DNA of 23,547 nucleotides from CAIPSZ01 sp038065015 (GTDB lineage: Bacteria > Patescibacteriota > Patescibacteriia > PEXW01), in contig JBBTRU010000060.1 in assembly GCA_038065015.1 (NCBI GenBank), positions 1 to 23,547 of the forward strand, written 5' to 3'. Shown in pieces: positions 1 through 5,706 of the stretch. The notes under the pieces are model-generated. The model saw only the letters and a program-made list of their open reading frames with translations, was not told where the DNA came from and did no database searches. The translations under genes were made by a program, and so were the position numbers. How positions within the stretch are numbered: position 1 is the first letter of the stretch; each line of letters opens with the position of its first letter.

Positions 1-7
1 AACATAA

Positions 8-286
8 AGTATAAATACTGCCCAACTTAAAATAAAATATGCTAAGAATAAAAATGGGTATATCATTGTTGGACTTGAGGGAAGACAGTCAAATGAAACG
101 AATTCGGGTTTCAGAGTTACAGCAGACTTCCGGGTAATATCAGCCGAGGCTAAGCTTGTTGCTGCTGGATGTCGATCTTTCTATTCACACGTTACACACT
201 TACATGAGGAGCTTGAAAGAATGGGCGTTAATATCCGAGAAGATATTCTTTCCCTCATGCTTGTGCAAGCTTCAGAAGATAAATAA
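8..286 (+). pseudogene. AT-rich reading frame without canonical start, possibly a 5'-degraded or non-canonically started small gene
   Basis: I do not recognise this gene. An open frame of 92 codons runs from just after an in-frame TAA at 5-7 to the TAA at 284-286. It contains no ATG, GTG or TTG until the ATG at 215-217, which would leave only a 23-residue product. The translation nevertheless looks protein-like: a strand-rich first half (around G-Y-I-I-V-G-L-E-G) and a helical, charged C-terminus ending V-Q-A-S-E-D-K. An intrinsic terminator follows 16 bases later, as expected after a real gene. Base composition is more AT-rich than in the neighbouring genes. It could be a gene using an unusual start such as ATA or ATT, a frameshifted remnant, or chance. 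Because the window begins here, upstream sequence cannot settle it. Confidence 0.4.
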
Positions 287-301
287 AATAGTTACGTTTA
301 A

Positions 302-335
302 ATATACCCCACCACAACAGGCGGGGTATATTTTT
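302..335 (+). terminator. Intrinsic terminator
   Basis: ATATACCCC (302-310) pairs with GGGGTATAT (323-331), continued inward by CC/GG past one A/C mismatch, and is followed by T's. It closes the AT-rich frame at 8-286. The tgt -10 element begins five bases later, so tgt has its own transcription unit. Confidence 0.75.
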
Positions 336-339
336 ATTA

Positions 340-348
340 TGGTAGTAT
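340..348 (+). promoter_or_regulatory. Extended -10 promoter of tgt, leaderless type
   Basis: TG-G-TAGTAT forms an extended -10 element whose last base is exactly 6 nt before the ATG at 355. The expected transcription start therefore falls at or within a base or two of the start codon. No Shine-Dalgarno sequence fits in between, and no -35 is visible because that place is taken by the upstream terminator. Confidence 0.6.
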
Positions 349-354
349 TTCCTC

Positions 355-1491
355 ATGATCTCCTTTCGCATAACCAAAAAATCTAAGCGTAGTAATGCCC
401 GGCTGGGCGTACTCAAAACCCCGCACGGCACTGTACAGACGCCGGCGTTCGTTGCCGTGGCAACGCAGGGGACGGTAAAGGCGCTCACGCACGACCAGTT
501 ACGGCTAACCGACACGCAACTAGCCATAAGCAACACCTTCCACCTGCACCTGAAGCCGGGGGAGGATGTGGTGGCCAAGCACGGCGGCCTGCATAAATTT
601 ACCAAGCTCCCATTGCCGCTCATGACCGACTCGGGCGGTTTTCAAGTGTTTAGCTTGGGTTTTGGGAAAGACTTGAAGATAGGGAAAATAGCAAATGGCA
701 AATCGCGCATAGCCGTAAGGCATAGCCAACAACCAAAAGAGATCCGCATTACGGACAAGGGCGTGTGGTTCCGCTCGCCCGTGGATGGCAAGAAGCTCTT
801 CCTCGGGCCGAAGATGTCCATCCGCATCCAGCAGAAACTCGGCGCGGATATTATCCTGGCGTTCGATGAGTGTCCGCCGCCCGTAGCCGATTACGCGTAC
901 AACCAAGCCTCGCTTGTGAAAACGCACGCTTGGGCAACGGTATGCCTGAAGACGCACACGAGCAAGCAAGCGCTCTACGGCATTGTGCAGGGCGGCAAGT
1001 ACAGAGACCTACGCATCCAGAGCGCGAAGTTCATTGGCAGCCTGCCGTTTGACGGCTTTGCCATTGGCGGCGAGTTTGGCGCGGACGCCAAAGGTATGCG
1101 CAAGATGCTGGAGTGGGTGAACGCCGAACTGCCCGAGAAGAAGCCGCGCCATTTGCTGGGCATTGGGCACCTCAAAGACATTCCCGAGGTCATCAAGTCT
1201 GGCGTGGACACCTTCGACTGCATTGTACCCACGCACTACGCCCGGCATGGTACTGCATTCACCAGCAAGGGGCGTCTCGACTTCTCTAAAGCCGCACTAC
1301 TAAAAGATAAACGATCAATTGATCCCGCCTGTCAGTGTGCGGTCTGCCGGATGTACAGCCGCGCGTACATTTGCCACCTGGTGCGGGCCAAAGAAATGAG
1401 CGGGCTGACGCTGCTTACCATCCACAACCTTTTCTTTTTCAATACCTACGTAGCAAACCTACGTACGGCCATCGCTCGCGGTACGCTATAA
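355..1491 (+). CDS. tgt: tRNA-guanine(34) transglycosylase (queuine/preQ1 tRNA-ribosyltransferase)
   Basis: Exchanges guanine-34 in tRNAs with GUN anticodons (Asp, Asn, His, Tyr) for a queuosine precursor base; cytoplasmic. The 378-residue TIM-barrel protein has usual family length. The DSGGFQVFS motif (Asp92, general acid/base), FDECPPP (171-176), the GIVQGG loop (209-214), GGE (238-240) and FDC with the likely nucleophile Asp288 are present. The zinc site CxCxxC (Cys326, Cys328, Cys331) plus His357 is intact. After DSGGFQVFSLG there is an insertion of roughly 26 residues (about 104-130) absent from E. coli Tgt, encoded by locally AT-richer DNA with short repeats. The ATG at 355 is preceded by a -10 box 6 nt upstream, suggesting a leaderless mRNA. 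No other queuosine genes lie nearby, so the base may be salvaged; that is inference. Confidence 0.95.
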   Translation: MISFRITKKSKRSNARLGVLKTPHGTVQTPAFVAVATQGTVKALTHDQLRLTDTQLAISNTFHLHLKPGEDVVAKHGGLHKFTKLPLPLMTDSGGFQVFSLGFGKDLKIGKIANGKSRIAVRHSQQPKEIRITDKGVWFRSPVDGKKLFLGPKMSIRIQQKLGADIILAFDECPPPVADYAYNQASLVKTHAWATVCLKTHTSKQALYGIVQGGKYRDLRIQSAKFIGSLPFDGFAIGGEFGADAKGMRKMLEWVNAELPEKKPRHLLGIGHLKDIPEVIKSGVDTFDCIVPTHYARHGTAFTSKGRLDFSKAALLKDKRSIDPACQCAVCRMYSRAYICHLVRAKEMSGLTLLTIHNLFFFNTYVANLRTAIARGTL

Positions 1492-1492
1492 T
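1487..1492 (+). promoter_or_regulatory. -10 element TATAAT before the membrane protein gene
   Basis: A perfect TATAAT overlaps the last codons and stop of tgt and ends 7 nt before the ATG at 1500. The intervening bases contain no Shine-Dalgarno sequence. It predicts a leaderless transcript starting at the ATG. Confidence 0.6.
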
Positions 1493-1499
1493 ACTCCCT

Positions 1500-2303
1500 A
1501 TGGATACATCAACCCTGCAGCCGCTTACGGCAAACCCAAAGCTCGACGTCGCCGCCGTTGCCCATAGAAAGTCTGGCACAAACTGGGGTTTTGAATTTCG
1601 GCAGTACGGTGCTGCTGCCCTCGTCGCTGGCCTACTCTTTGCATTTGCCGCCTTCTACTGGTACGCCCGCCAAGGAGTGTTCTCATTGAACATTGCGAAT
1701 CGGGCAATCGCCGATGTTGCCTTCATCATCCTTGCGCTCGTGCTGCTGCTAGGCCCGCTCACCCGCTGGTACAACGTCGTGGACCGCTACCTGCAGTACC
1801 GCAAGGAACTCGGGATTACTGCTGCGGTACTCGTGGTAACGCACTTCGTCATTTCTTTCTTCCTCCTCACGAGCGCATCGGGCAGAGTGCGCTTTGTCAC
1901 CACGGGCGCGAAAGGCTTCCTGTTCGGGAGCATCGCTACCCTGGCGCTTGTTGGACTCACCGCAATTTCGTCCACCACGCTCATGCGCGCCATTGGCAGC
2001 AAACGCTGGTGGGGGCTGCAGCGCTGGGGCATCCACATTGCGTACGTCGCTTCGGTTTTACACGTTTGGTTCGTGGCCCTGCCGCGCTGGCGCACGTGGT
2101 ATACCAAGGGCGACCCGCGCGTACTCCATGACCAGTGGCCAAGCCTCGGCATCCTCATTGGCTGGCTCATAGCTGCCGTGCTCGTACTCCGGCTGCTCGA
2201 ACACGTCAACAAAAAAGCGGCGCGCATCTGGTGGTATGCCATGCTCGGGCTGGTGCCACTTGCCTGGATTATCACTTTCTGGATTGGTAGGAAATTTGCG
2301 TGA
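1500..2303 (+). CDS. Ferric-reductase-like transmembrane protein (MsrQ/YedZ-type heme membrane domain)
   Basis: A 267-residue integral membrane protein with about seven hydrophobic helices (near residues 33-55, 64-88, 102-120, 133-153, 178-198, 218-237, 246-264). Histidines in the third helix (VVTHFVIS) and the fifth helix region (GIHIAYVASVLHVWF) match the heme-ligand pattern of the ferric reductase-like transmembrane family. There is no NAD/flavin domain, so it would be a stand-alone heme b subunit passing electrons across the membrane to an unknown partner. The frame is open back to 1335 inside tgt, but the ATG at 1500 is chosen because a perfect TATAAT ends 7 nt upstream and the N-terminus before the first helix is then of normal length. 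A terminator follows at 2333-2367. The family call is firm at superfamily level; the substrate is unknown. Confidence 0.75.
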   Translation: MDTSTLQPLTANPKLDVAAVAHRKSGTNWGFEFRQYGAAALVAGLLFAFAAFYWYARQGVFSLNIANRAIADVAFIILALVLLLGPLTRWYNVVDRYLQYRKELGITAAVLVVTHFVISFFLLTSASGRVRFVTTGAKGFLFGSIATLALVGLTAISSTTLMRAIGSKRWWGLQRWGIHIAYVASVLHVWFVALPRWRTWYTKGDPRVLHDQWPSLGILIGWLIAAVLVLRLLEHVNKKAARIWWYAMLGLVPLAWIITFWIGRKFA

Positions 2304-2332
2304 CGTTAACAGCAGCACCACAACAGCTACGC

Positions 2333-2367
2333 AAGCAGTTGCAAAGCGCTTGCGCTGCTTCTCTTTT
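2333..2367 (+). terminator. Intrinsic terminator after the membrane protein gene
   Basis: AAGCAG (2333-2338) pairs with CTGCTT (2355-2360), with an inner GCAA/TTGC stem, followed by CTCTTTT. It separates the membrane protein gene from pyrD. Confidence 0.6.
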
Positions 2368-2377
2368 GGCAACGGAA

Positions 2378-2386
2378 TGCTAGTGT
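2378..2386 (+). promoter_or_regulatory. Extended -10 promoter of pyrD, leaderless type
   Basis: TG-C-TAGTGT ends exactly 6 nt before the ATG at 2393. No Shine-Dalgarno and no clear -35 are visible. The arrangement matches those before tgt, the repeat-protein gene and pepA. Confidence 0.55.
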
Positions 2387-2392
2387 AACTGT

Positions 2393-3496
2393 ATGCTATA
2401 CGAAAAAATCATCCGGCCCATCCTGTACAAATTCTCGCCCGATACGATCCATCCGATAGTAGCTGGCGGGTCGGAGCTGGTTTCACGCATCCCCGGCATT
2501 GGCCATGCCTTGCGCGGCTACCTGCGCATTGATGCACCCGAACTCTCCACCCAGGTGGACGGTGTCGTTTACCCCAACCCCGTAGGCCTGTCTGCTGGCT
2601 TTGATAAAGACGGAGAATTCTTACACTTCGAAGATACGTTTGGCTTTGGCTTTGCCGAAATTGGCTCGATTACCGGCCAACCATACACCGGCAACCCAAA
2701 ACCCTGGGTGCGCCGTTTGGTGCGCAGCAAATCTCTGGTGGTAAACTACGGCCTCAAGAGCCAGGGCGTGGAACGGGTTGCCCAACGACTGGAACGGACG
2801 GGCGTAGCCATGCCGTACGGCGTATCGGTGGCAAAGTCAAACCTGCCGGATTGCTTTGGCGAAGCCGCAATCGCTGATTACGTAAAAGTCTACGTTCGGA
2901 CGAAAGACCTGGGCCAGTACGCTACGATTAATCTCTCCTGCCCCAACACGCCGGATGGCACGCCCTTTAGCGAACCGGGGACGCTGGAACCCTTGCTCAA
3001 AGCACTGGCGGACGCCCGCGCCCAACATCGCATCCAAAAACCTACGTACCTAAAAATCAATCCCGACATCGAGCGGGCGAAGCTCGACGCAATAATCGAA
3101 CTCGCGCTGCGCTACAACCTGCAAGGCTTGGTTATTGGCAACTTGTTCAAAGACACGGCCCGCGCGCGAACACTGCTCGACCACCCCGACGAGCACAACC
3201 ACAACTGGCCCGGGGGTTTATCGGGCAAGCCCGTACGCAATCTCTCGACCGAAACAATCCGCTACGTGTACGGAAAAACCAAGGGCGCACTTACGATCAT
3301 CGGCACGGGCGGGATATTCACCGGTGACCATGCCTACGAGAAAATCCGCGCTGGCGCCAGCCTGGTCCAGCTCATTACCGGCTTCATTTTCGGCGGCCCG
3401 ACCACGATTCGGAATATTAACAAGCGGCTCTTAGAGCTATTGCGGCGGGATGGCTATAGTAACATTCACCAAGCCATCGGGGCAGACCATCACTAG
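2393..3496 (+). CDS. pyrD: Dihydroorotate dehydrogenase, class 2-like (quinone-type)
   Basis: Oxidises dihydroorotate to orotate in pyrimidine synthesis using FMN. The 367-residue protein has the class 2 N-terminal membrane-association segment (MLYEKIIRPILYKFSPDTIH), the PNPVGLSAGFDKDG loop (61-74), NYGLKSQG (118-125), the INLSCPNT active-site loop (179-186), LKINPD, a GGLSG loop and the phosphate-binding GTGGIFTGDHAYEKIRAGASLVQ near the C-terminus. The residue that acts as base in E. coli PyrD is a Ser (NISSPNT); here the same position is Cys183, as in class 1 enzymes (NLSCPN). The ATG at 2393 follows an extended -10 element by 6 nt. No other pyrimidine gene is adjacent. The enzyme identity is firm; the electron acceptor is uncertain because of the mixed features. 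Confidence 0.93.
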   Translation: MLYEKIIRPILYKFSPDTIHPIVAGGSELVSRIPGIGHALRGYLRIDAPELSTQVDGVVYPNPVGLSAGFDKDGEFLHFEDTFGFGFAEIGSITGQPYTGNPKPWVRRLVRSKSLVVNYGLKSQGVERVAQRLERTGVAMPYGVSVAKSNLPDCFGEAAIADYVKVYVRTKDLGQYATINLSCPNTPDGTPFSEPGTLEPLLKALADARAQHRIQKPTYLKINPDIERAKLDAIIELALRYNLQGLVIGNLFKDTARARTLLDHPDEHNHNWPGGLSGKPVRNLSTETIRYVYGKTKGALTIIGTGGIFTGDHAYEKIRAGASLVQLITGFIFGGPTTIRNINKRLLELLRRDGYSNIHQAIGADHH

Positions 3497-3498
3497 GG

Positions 3499-3527
3499 TT
3501 GCCTGCCTACAAAAGCTCTGGTAGCAT
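3499..3527 (+). promoter_or_regulatory. Promoter of the tRNA-Cys/tRNA-Gly unit
   Basis: TTGCCT (3499-3504), a 17-nt spacer and TG-G-TAGCAT (-10 at 3522-3527) form an extended -10 promoter with start expected near 3534. The same stretch can fold into a pyrD terminator: AAAAGC/GCTTTT around GGTA/TACC, within 3511-3546. Promoter and terminator therefore overlap. Confidence 0.55.
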
Positions 3528-3563
3528 GAGGCGTACCGCTTTTAAGAAGGCGCGACGGCACCT

Positions 3564-3638
3564 GGCGACGTAGCCAAGTAGTAAGGCAGGGGTCTGCAAA
3601 ACCCCTACGCGCGGGTGCAACTCCCGCCGTCGCCTCCA
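3564..3638 (+). tRNA. tRNA-Cys (GCA), CCA encoded
   Basis: Acceptor GGCGACG (3564-3570) pairs with CGTCGCC (3628-3634). The anticodon stem GGGGT/ACCCC encloses loop CTGCAAA with anticodon GCA at 3596-3598. The T-stem GCGGG/CCCGC encloses TGCAACT, which departs from the usual TTCRANY loop. Discriminator T and CCA are encoded. Confidence 0.93.
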
Positions 3639-3649
3639 ATTGAATACGT

Positions 3650-3723
3650 GCGGGTATCGTATAACGGTAATACACATCCTTGCCAAGGATGCGCCACGGG
3701 TTCGACTCCCGTTACCCGCTCCA
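3650..3723 (+). tRNA. tRNA-Gly (GCC), CCA encoded
   Basis: Acceptor GCGGGTA (3650-3656) pairs with TACCCGC (3713-3719). The anticodon stem CATCC/GGATG encloses TTGCCAA with anticodon GCC at 3682-3684. The T-loop is TTCGACT. Discriminator T and CCA are encoded. It lies 11 nt after tRNA-Cys and is probably cotranscribed with it. Confidence 0.95.
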
Positions 3724-3729
3724 GCTCGT

Positions 3730-3895
3730 TTCTCGCGGCGGGCTCCGTTTTGTCGTGACCGACAAAAGCTACGCCCTTCACGAGAAGCCTCGCTTAACCC
3801 CACAAACGCGTACTCCTCGCTTCGCTCGTCCGTGCCACGTTTGCGGGGGCCCCATTTTGAAACTCACGGGTGAAGCAGTACACAGTGTGTACTGC
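3730..3895. other. Palindrome-rich spacer after the tRNA pair
   Basis: This 200-base gap holds no gene I can support. It contains nested inverted repeats: TTCTCG (3730-3735) with CGAGAA (3781-3786), GGGC/GCCC, and an 8-bp hairpin TTTTGTCG-TGAC-CGACAAAA (3748-3767). A second perfect 9-bp hairpin, GCAGTACAC-AGT-GTGTACTGC, lies at 3875-3895. Neither has a downstream T-run. The first may end the tRNA transcript; the rest is unexplained. Confidence 0.5.
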
Positions 3896-3911
3896 GTTGG
3901 GATTCGCAGGT

Positions 3912-3941
3912 AAAAAAACCCGTCTCTATGTAAGAGGCGGG
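3912..3941 (-). terminator. Intrinsic terminator of the small gene at 3926-4201
   Basis: On the minus strand CCCGCCTC (3941-3934) pairs with GAGACGGG (3926-3919), with one wobble pair, followed by seven T's (3918-3912). The stop codon of the gene lies within the hairpin. Confidence 0.85.
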
Positions 3942-4201
3942 CTACAATATTTTTGTAGAAGCTCAAGCTTGTCCATTAGATTAGCATTTTCTTCCACTGG
4001 TTCAATAGATAATTCTGACTCACGAACGTAGTCTAATCCGGACATTCTACTGGTAAAAAATTTCCGGGAGGTAATAAACTTATGGGTAAGTTCTAAAACC
4101 TCTTGCTCTTCAAGCTCGGACTCCCAATCGAAAATGATACAATTAATACGTTTTTTTTCAACGACTGTATCATGCAATTTAAGTTCAAACTTCACGCGCA
4201 T
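3926..4201 (-). CDS. Small hypothetical protein, 91 aa
   Basis: I do not recognise this family. The product is acidic and soluble-looking, with no signal peptide or membrane segment. A strand-like start (MRVKFELKLHD) is followed by helices rich in Glu and Leu (ESELEEQEVLELTHKF) and a C-terminal helix (NANLMDKLELLQKYC). The ATG at 4201 is chosen over the one at 4237 because GGAGG (4206-4210 on the minus strand) lies 4 nt upstream of it. That Shine-Dalgarno sequence contrasts with the SD-less genes around it, and the gene is more AT-rich than its neighbours. It sits between tRNA genes and palindromic elements, a common place for acquired DNA. A strong terminator overlaps its stop. Confidence 0.7.
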   Translation of the reverse strand: MRVKFELKLHDTVVEKKRINCIIFDWESELEEQEVLELTHKFITSRKFFTSRMSGLDYVRESELSIEPVEENANLMDKLELLQKYCSPPLT

Positions 4202-4303
4202 TTTGCCTCCATAGTATGTGCAGTGTTTAATTTCCAAAAAGCGTAGCGCAAACAGCGCCTGGCGTCAAGGGTAAATGCTGAAAACTTTATACCAGTGGGA
4301 TTC

Positions 4304-4372
4304 GGCCTTCCTCCGGACCTACGGTCCTGTAGGACAGGAGGTCGGCCCGGGGTGCTACGCACGCTCGCACCC
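4304..4372. repeat. GC-rich structured palindromic element with a tRNA T-loop-like end
   Basis: GGCC-TT-CCTCC (4304-4314) pairs with GGAGG-TC-GGCC (4337-4347). Inside, GGACC-TAC-GGTCC (4315-4327) and TCCTGT-AGG-ACAGGA (4325-4339) are alternative perfect hairpins. A further 6-bp stem GGGTGC/GCACCC (4350-4355 with 4367-4372) is followed by GTTCGAATC, like a tRNA T-loop. No complete tRNA can be folded. It may be a dispersed palindromic repeat or the remnant of a tRNA or attachment site. Confidence 0.5.
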
Positions 4373-4392
4373 GTTCGAATCCGCCCCATACG

Positions 4393-4430
4393 CAGAAGAG
4401 GCCGCGCGAAAAATCACGCGGCCTCTTCTG
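4393..4430. repeat. 14-bp perfect inverted repeat abutting the tRNA-Leu 3' end
   Basis: CAGAAGAGGCCGCG (4393-4406) is perfectly complementary to 4417-4430, with a 10-nt A-rich loop. One arm overlaps the encoded CCA of tRNA-Leu by two bases. It is placed where a tRNA-Leu terminator would be, but there is no T-run after the stem; the T-run lies in the loop on the tRNA strand. Confidence 0.75.
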
Positions 4431-4513
4431 GTACCAGAGGTGGGATTCGAACCCACAACCCTTGCGGGACGACATTTTAAGTGTCGCGTGTATACCGTTC
4501 CACCACTCTGGCA
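4429..4513 (-). tRNA. tRNA-Leu (TAA), CCA encoded
   Basis: On the minus strand the acceptor GCCAGAG pairs with CTCTGGT (first pair a G-U wobble), then discriminator A and encoded CCA. The anticodon stem CGACA/TGTCG encloses CTTAAAA with anticodon TAA (4479-4477). The variable arm CCC-GCAA-GGG is of class II length, and the T-loop is TTCGAAT within GTGGG/CCCAC. Confidence 0.94.
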
Positions 4514-4521
4514 CACGAATA

Positions 4522-4530
4522 TCCTACCAC
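4522..4530 (-). promoter_or_regulatory. Extended -10 promoter of tRNA-Leu
   Basis: On the minus strand TG-G-TAGGAT ends 8 nt before the first base of the mature tRNA (4513). The predicted transcription start would leave at most one or two leader bases. No -35 is evident. Confidence 0.45.
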
Positions 4531-4538
4531 CAAAAGCA

Positions 4539-4566
4539 AAACCGATGCGATAGTGCATCGGTTTTG
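4539..4566 (-). terminator. Bidirectional intrinsic terminator after the 3D-domain gene
   Basis: CCGATGC (4543-4549) pairs with GCATCGG (4556-4562), and the flanking AAAA and TTTT extend the stem. It lies just after the stop of the 3D-domain gene on the minus strand and ahead of the tRNA-Leu promoter. Confidence 0.85.
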
Positions 4567-4573
4567 CAAAGTA

Positions 4574-5104
4574 TTATTTTAAAATCTCCACTTTCACCCG
4601 CTTCACGCCCCACTGCTTGGCGTCATTGCGGGTTTTCATCCAGATATCGGCGCGGCTCGAACCGTACCGGGCATTCATGCGATCCTGCACCACGAAAACT
4701 TTGTCTCCAAACTTCTCGGGAATGCGGACTTTGGTGCCAAAGGGCACGCCATTCATGGCAATAATGCCATCCCGCACCTTATGGCCCGAGGCCGTGGTAA
4801 AGGGGTCGCTATCGGTTTGGTCGCGTGTCGAAGAATAGGCAGTCATTACCACGGTCCGTACCCGCACGACCTTGTGGGCCTTGTTGGGTACTTTAGGTAT
4901 GGCAGTCGGTTCGAGGGTGGCAAGTGGCACGGCCGGGCTCAAAGGCTGGCCAACCGGAACAATAATCGTCATGTCGGGCATAGCCACCGGCTGCACGGAC
5001 ACACTTTGGCCAAAGGCATGCTGGGGGAAGACGAATTGCCACACCAGCACCGCCAGGGTGATCTGGAAAATGCGACGGCTGTGTTTGCGAGGAATGAGTG
5101 CCAT
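4574..5104 (-). CDS. Secreted 3D-domain protein (putative peptidoglycan lytic transglycosylase)
   Basis: A 176-residue exported protein. A basic N-terminus and hydrophobic segment (about residues 10-32, ending H-A-F-G-Q) form a signal peptide or anchor. A Pro/Val-rich linker follows, then a C-terminal 3D domain with the three family aspartates in TDSDPF, VVQDRM and ADIWM, together with TAYSS, TASG and PFGTKVRIP. This double-psi beta-barrel family is related to MltA and Rpf-like wall enzymes. The ATG at 5104 is chosen: the longer GTG start at 5158 falls inside the -10 element of a TTGACA promoter. The 5' leader between promoter and ATG carries a terminator-like hairpin, so expression may be attenuated. 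A terminator follows at 4539-4566. Confidence 0.85.
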   Translation of the reverse strand: MALIPRKHSRRIFQITLAVLVWQFVFPQHAFGQSVSVQPVAMPDMTIIVPVGQPLSPAVPLATLEPTAIPKVPNKAHKVVRVRTVVMTAYSSTRDQTDSDPFTTASGHKVRDGIIAMNGVPFGTKVRIPEKFGDKVFVVQDRMNARYGSSRADIWMKTRNDAKQWGVKRVKVEILK

Positions 5105-5115
5105 AGGGGTATAAA

Positions 5116-5140
5116 CAAAAAACTGCCAATTTCTCGGCAG
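5116..5140 (-). terminator. Terminator-like hairpin in the leader of the 3D-domain gene
   Basis: On the minus strand CTGCC (5140-5136) pairs with GGCAG (5127-5123), followed by TTTTTTG. It lies downstream of the gene's promoter and 12 nt before its ATG. It could be a transcription attenuator, or a second terminator for the upstream gene if the 3D gene is instead transcribed from closer in. Confidence 0.55.
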
Positions 5141-5156
5141 ACTCTTGCGAAGAAGC

Positions 5157-5184
5157 ACCTTAGCACAACCAGCCCAGATGTCAA
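5157..5184 (-). promoter_or_regulatory. Promoter of the 3D-domain gene
   Basis: On the minus strand TTGACA (5184-5179), a 16-nt spacer and TG-C-TAAGGT (-10 at 5162-5157). The start would be near 5150, giving a leader of about 46 nt that contains the hairpin at 5116-5140. Confidence 0.55.
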
Positions 5185-5218
5185 TGTTCTAAGGGGAGGG
5201 AAAGATAAAAAGCGCAAT

Positions 5219-5241
5219 AAAAAACTGCCTTGGTGGCAATT
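5219..5241 (-). terminator. Intrinsic terminator of the holin-like gene
   Basis: On the minus strand TGCC-ACCAA-GGCA followed by GTTTTTT. It shares the 11-mer GGCAGTTTTTT with the hairpin at 5116-5140. Immediately upstream is GGCTA-AAGT-TAGCC (5246-5259). Confidence 0.65.
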
Positions 5242-5263
5242 TTTTGGCTAAAGTTAGCCTAAA

Positions 5264-5617
5264 CTACGGGGTAACGGCCCGGCTGGCTTTGCGACCGATA
5301 TTGGTGACCATACTCAAAATCCAGAGAACCAGCGCTCCCAAGACGGCCGCCCCAAAACTCTCGACCGTAAACCCTTTCACCCAGGTGCTGACCAGCCAAA
5401 AAAGGCCGGCATTGATGACCAAGGTGAACAACCCCAGGGTAATGAGGGTAATTGGCAGGGTGAGTATGATGAGAATTGGCCGAACAACGGCATTCAGGAT
5501 GCCCAAAGCAAGGGCCACGAGGAGGGCCGTGTAGAACGATTCGACGTGTATGCCCGGTACCACGTAGGCCACGAGCAGGACGGTGAGGGCATTGATGAGC
5601 CAGCGGAAGAGGAGCAT
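5264..5617 (-). CDS. Four-helix membrane protein, YvlD / mycobacterial-type phage holin family
   Basis: A 117-residue protein with four hydrophobic helices (about 5-21, 30-46, 48-76, 86-104). The pattern LLFRWLINALTVLLVAYVVPGI, LNAVVRPILIILTLPITLITLG and a Gly/Ala-rich last helix is typical of the YvlD/phage-holin 4 superfamily. In bacteria these proteins are chromosomal membrane proteins linked to envelope stress, not necessarily phage holins; no phage genes are nearby. The ATG at 5617 begins immediately before the first helix; the frame extends further upstream but only into ATTCGTA repeats. No Shine-Dalgarno sequence is visible. Confidence 0.85.
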   Translation of the reverse strand: MLLFRWLINALTVLLVAYVVPGIHVESFYTALLVALALGILNAVVRPILIILTLPITLITLGLFTLVINAGLFWLVSTWVKGFTVESFGAAVLGALVLWILSMVTNIGRKASRAVTP

Positions 5618-5663
5618 ACGATTACGAATTACGAAAAGGGATACGAATCTACGAAATACGAAT
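5617..5663 (-). repeat. ATTCGTA repeat array upstream of the holin-like gene
   Basis: On the plus strand TACGAAT occurs at 5623-5629, 5642-5648 and 5657-5663, with TACGAAA variants at 5630-5636 and 5650-5656. Read toward the holin-like gene these are ATTCGTA/TTTCGTA units. The last TTCGTAA lies 4 nt before the ATG. Confidence 0.75.
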
Positions 5664-5706
5664 GGGGGGGGCAAACAGTAACTACTGGCTACCGGAGTAT
5701 ATACCG

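Noticed and set aside
4290..4392. Additional tRNA gene suggested by GTTCGAATC and flanking stems
   Set aside because: No acceptor stem or anticodon arm can be paired on either strand; the T-stem flanks do not match.
4304..4392. tmRNA 5' end (GGGGCGGATTCGAACGGG on the minus strand resembles a tmRNA start)
   Set aside because: No matching 3' acceptor/T-arm, no tag peptide frame, and the rest is one large palindrome.
5105..5158. Longer N-terminus of the 3D-domain protein from a GTG start at 5158
   Set aside because: The GTG lies inside the predicted -10 box and the extension would translate a terminator-like hairpin.
5264..5617. Prophage, based on the holin-like protein
   Set aside because: No other phage genes nearby; YvlD-type proteins are normal chromosomal membrane proteins.
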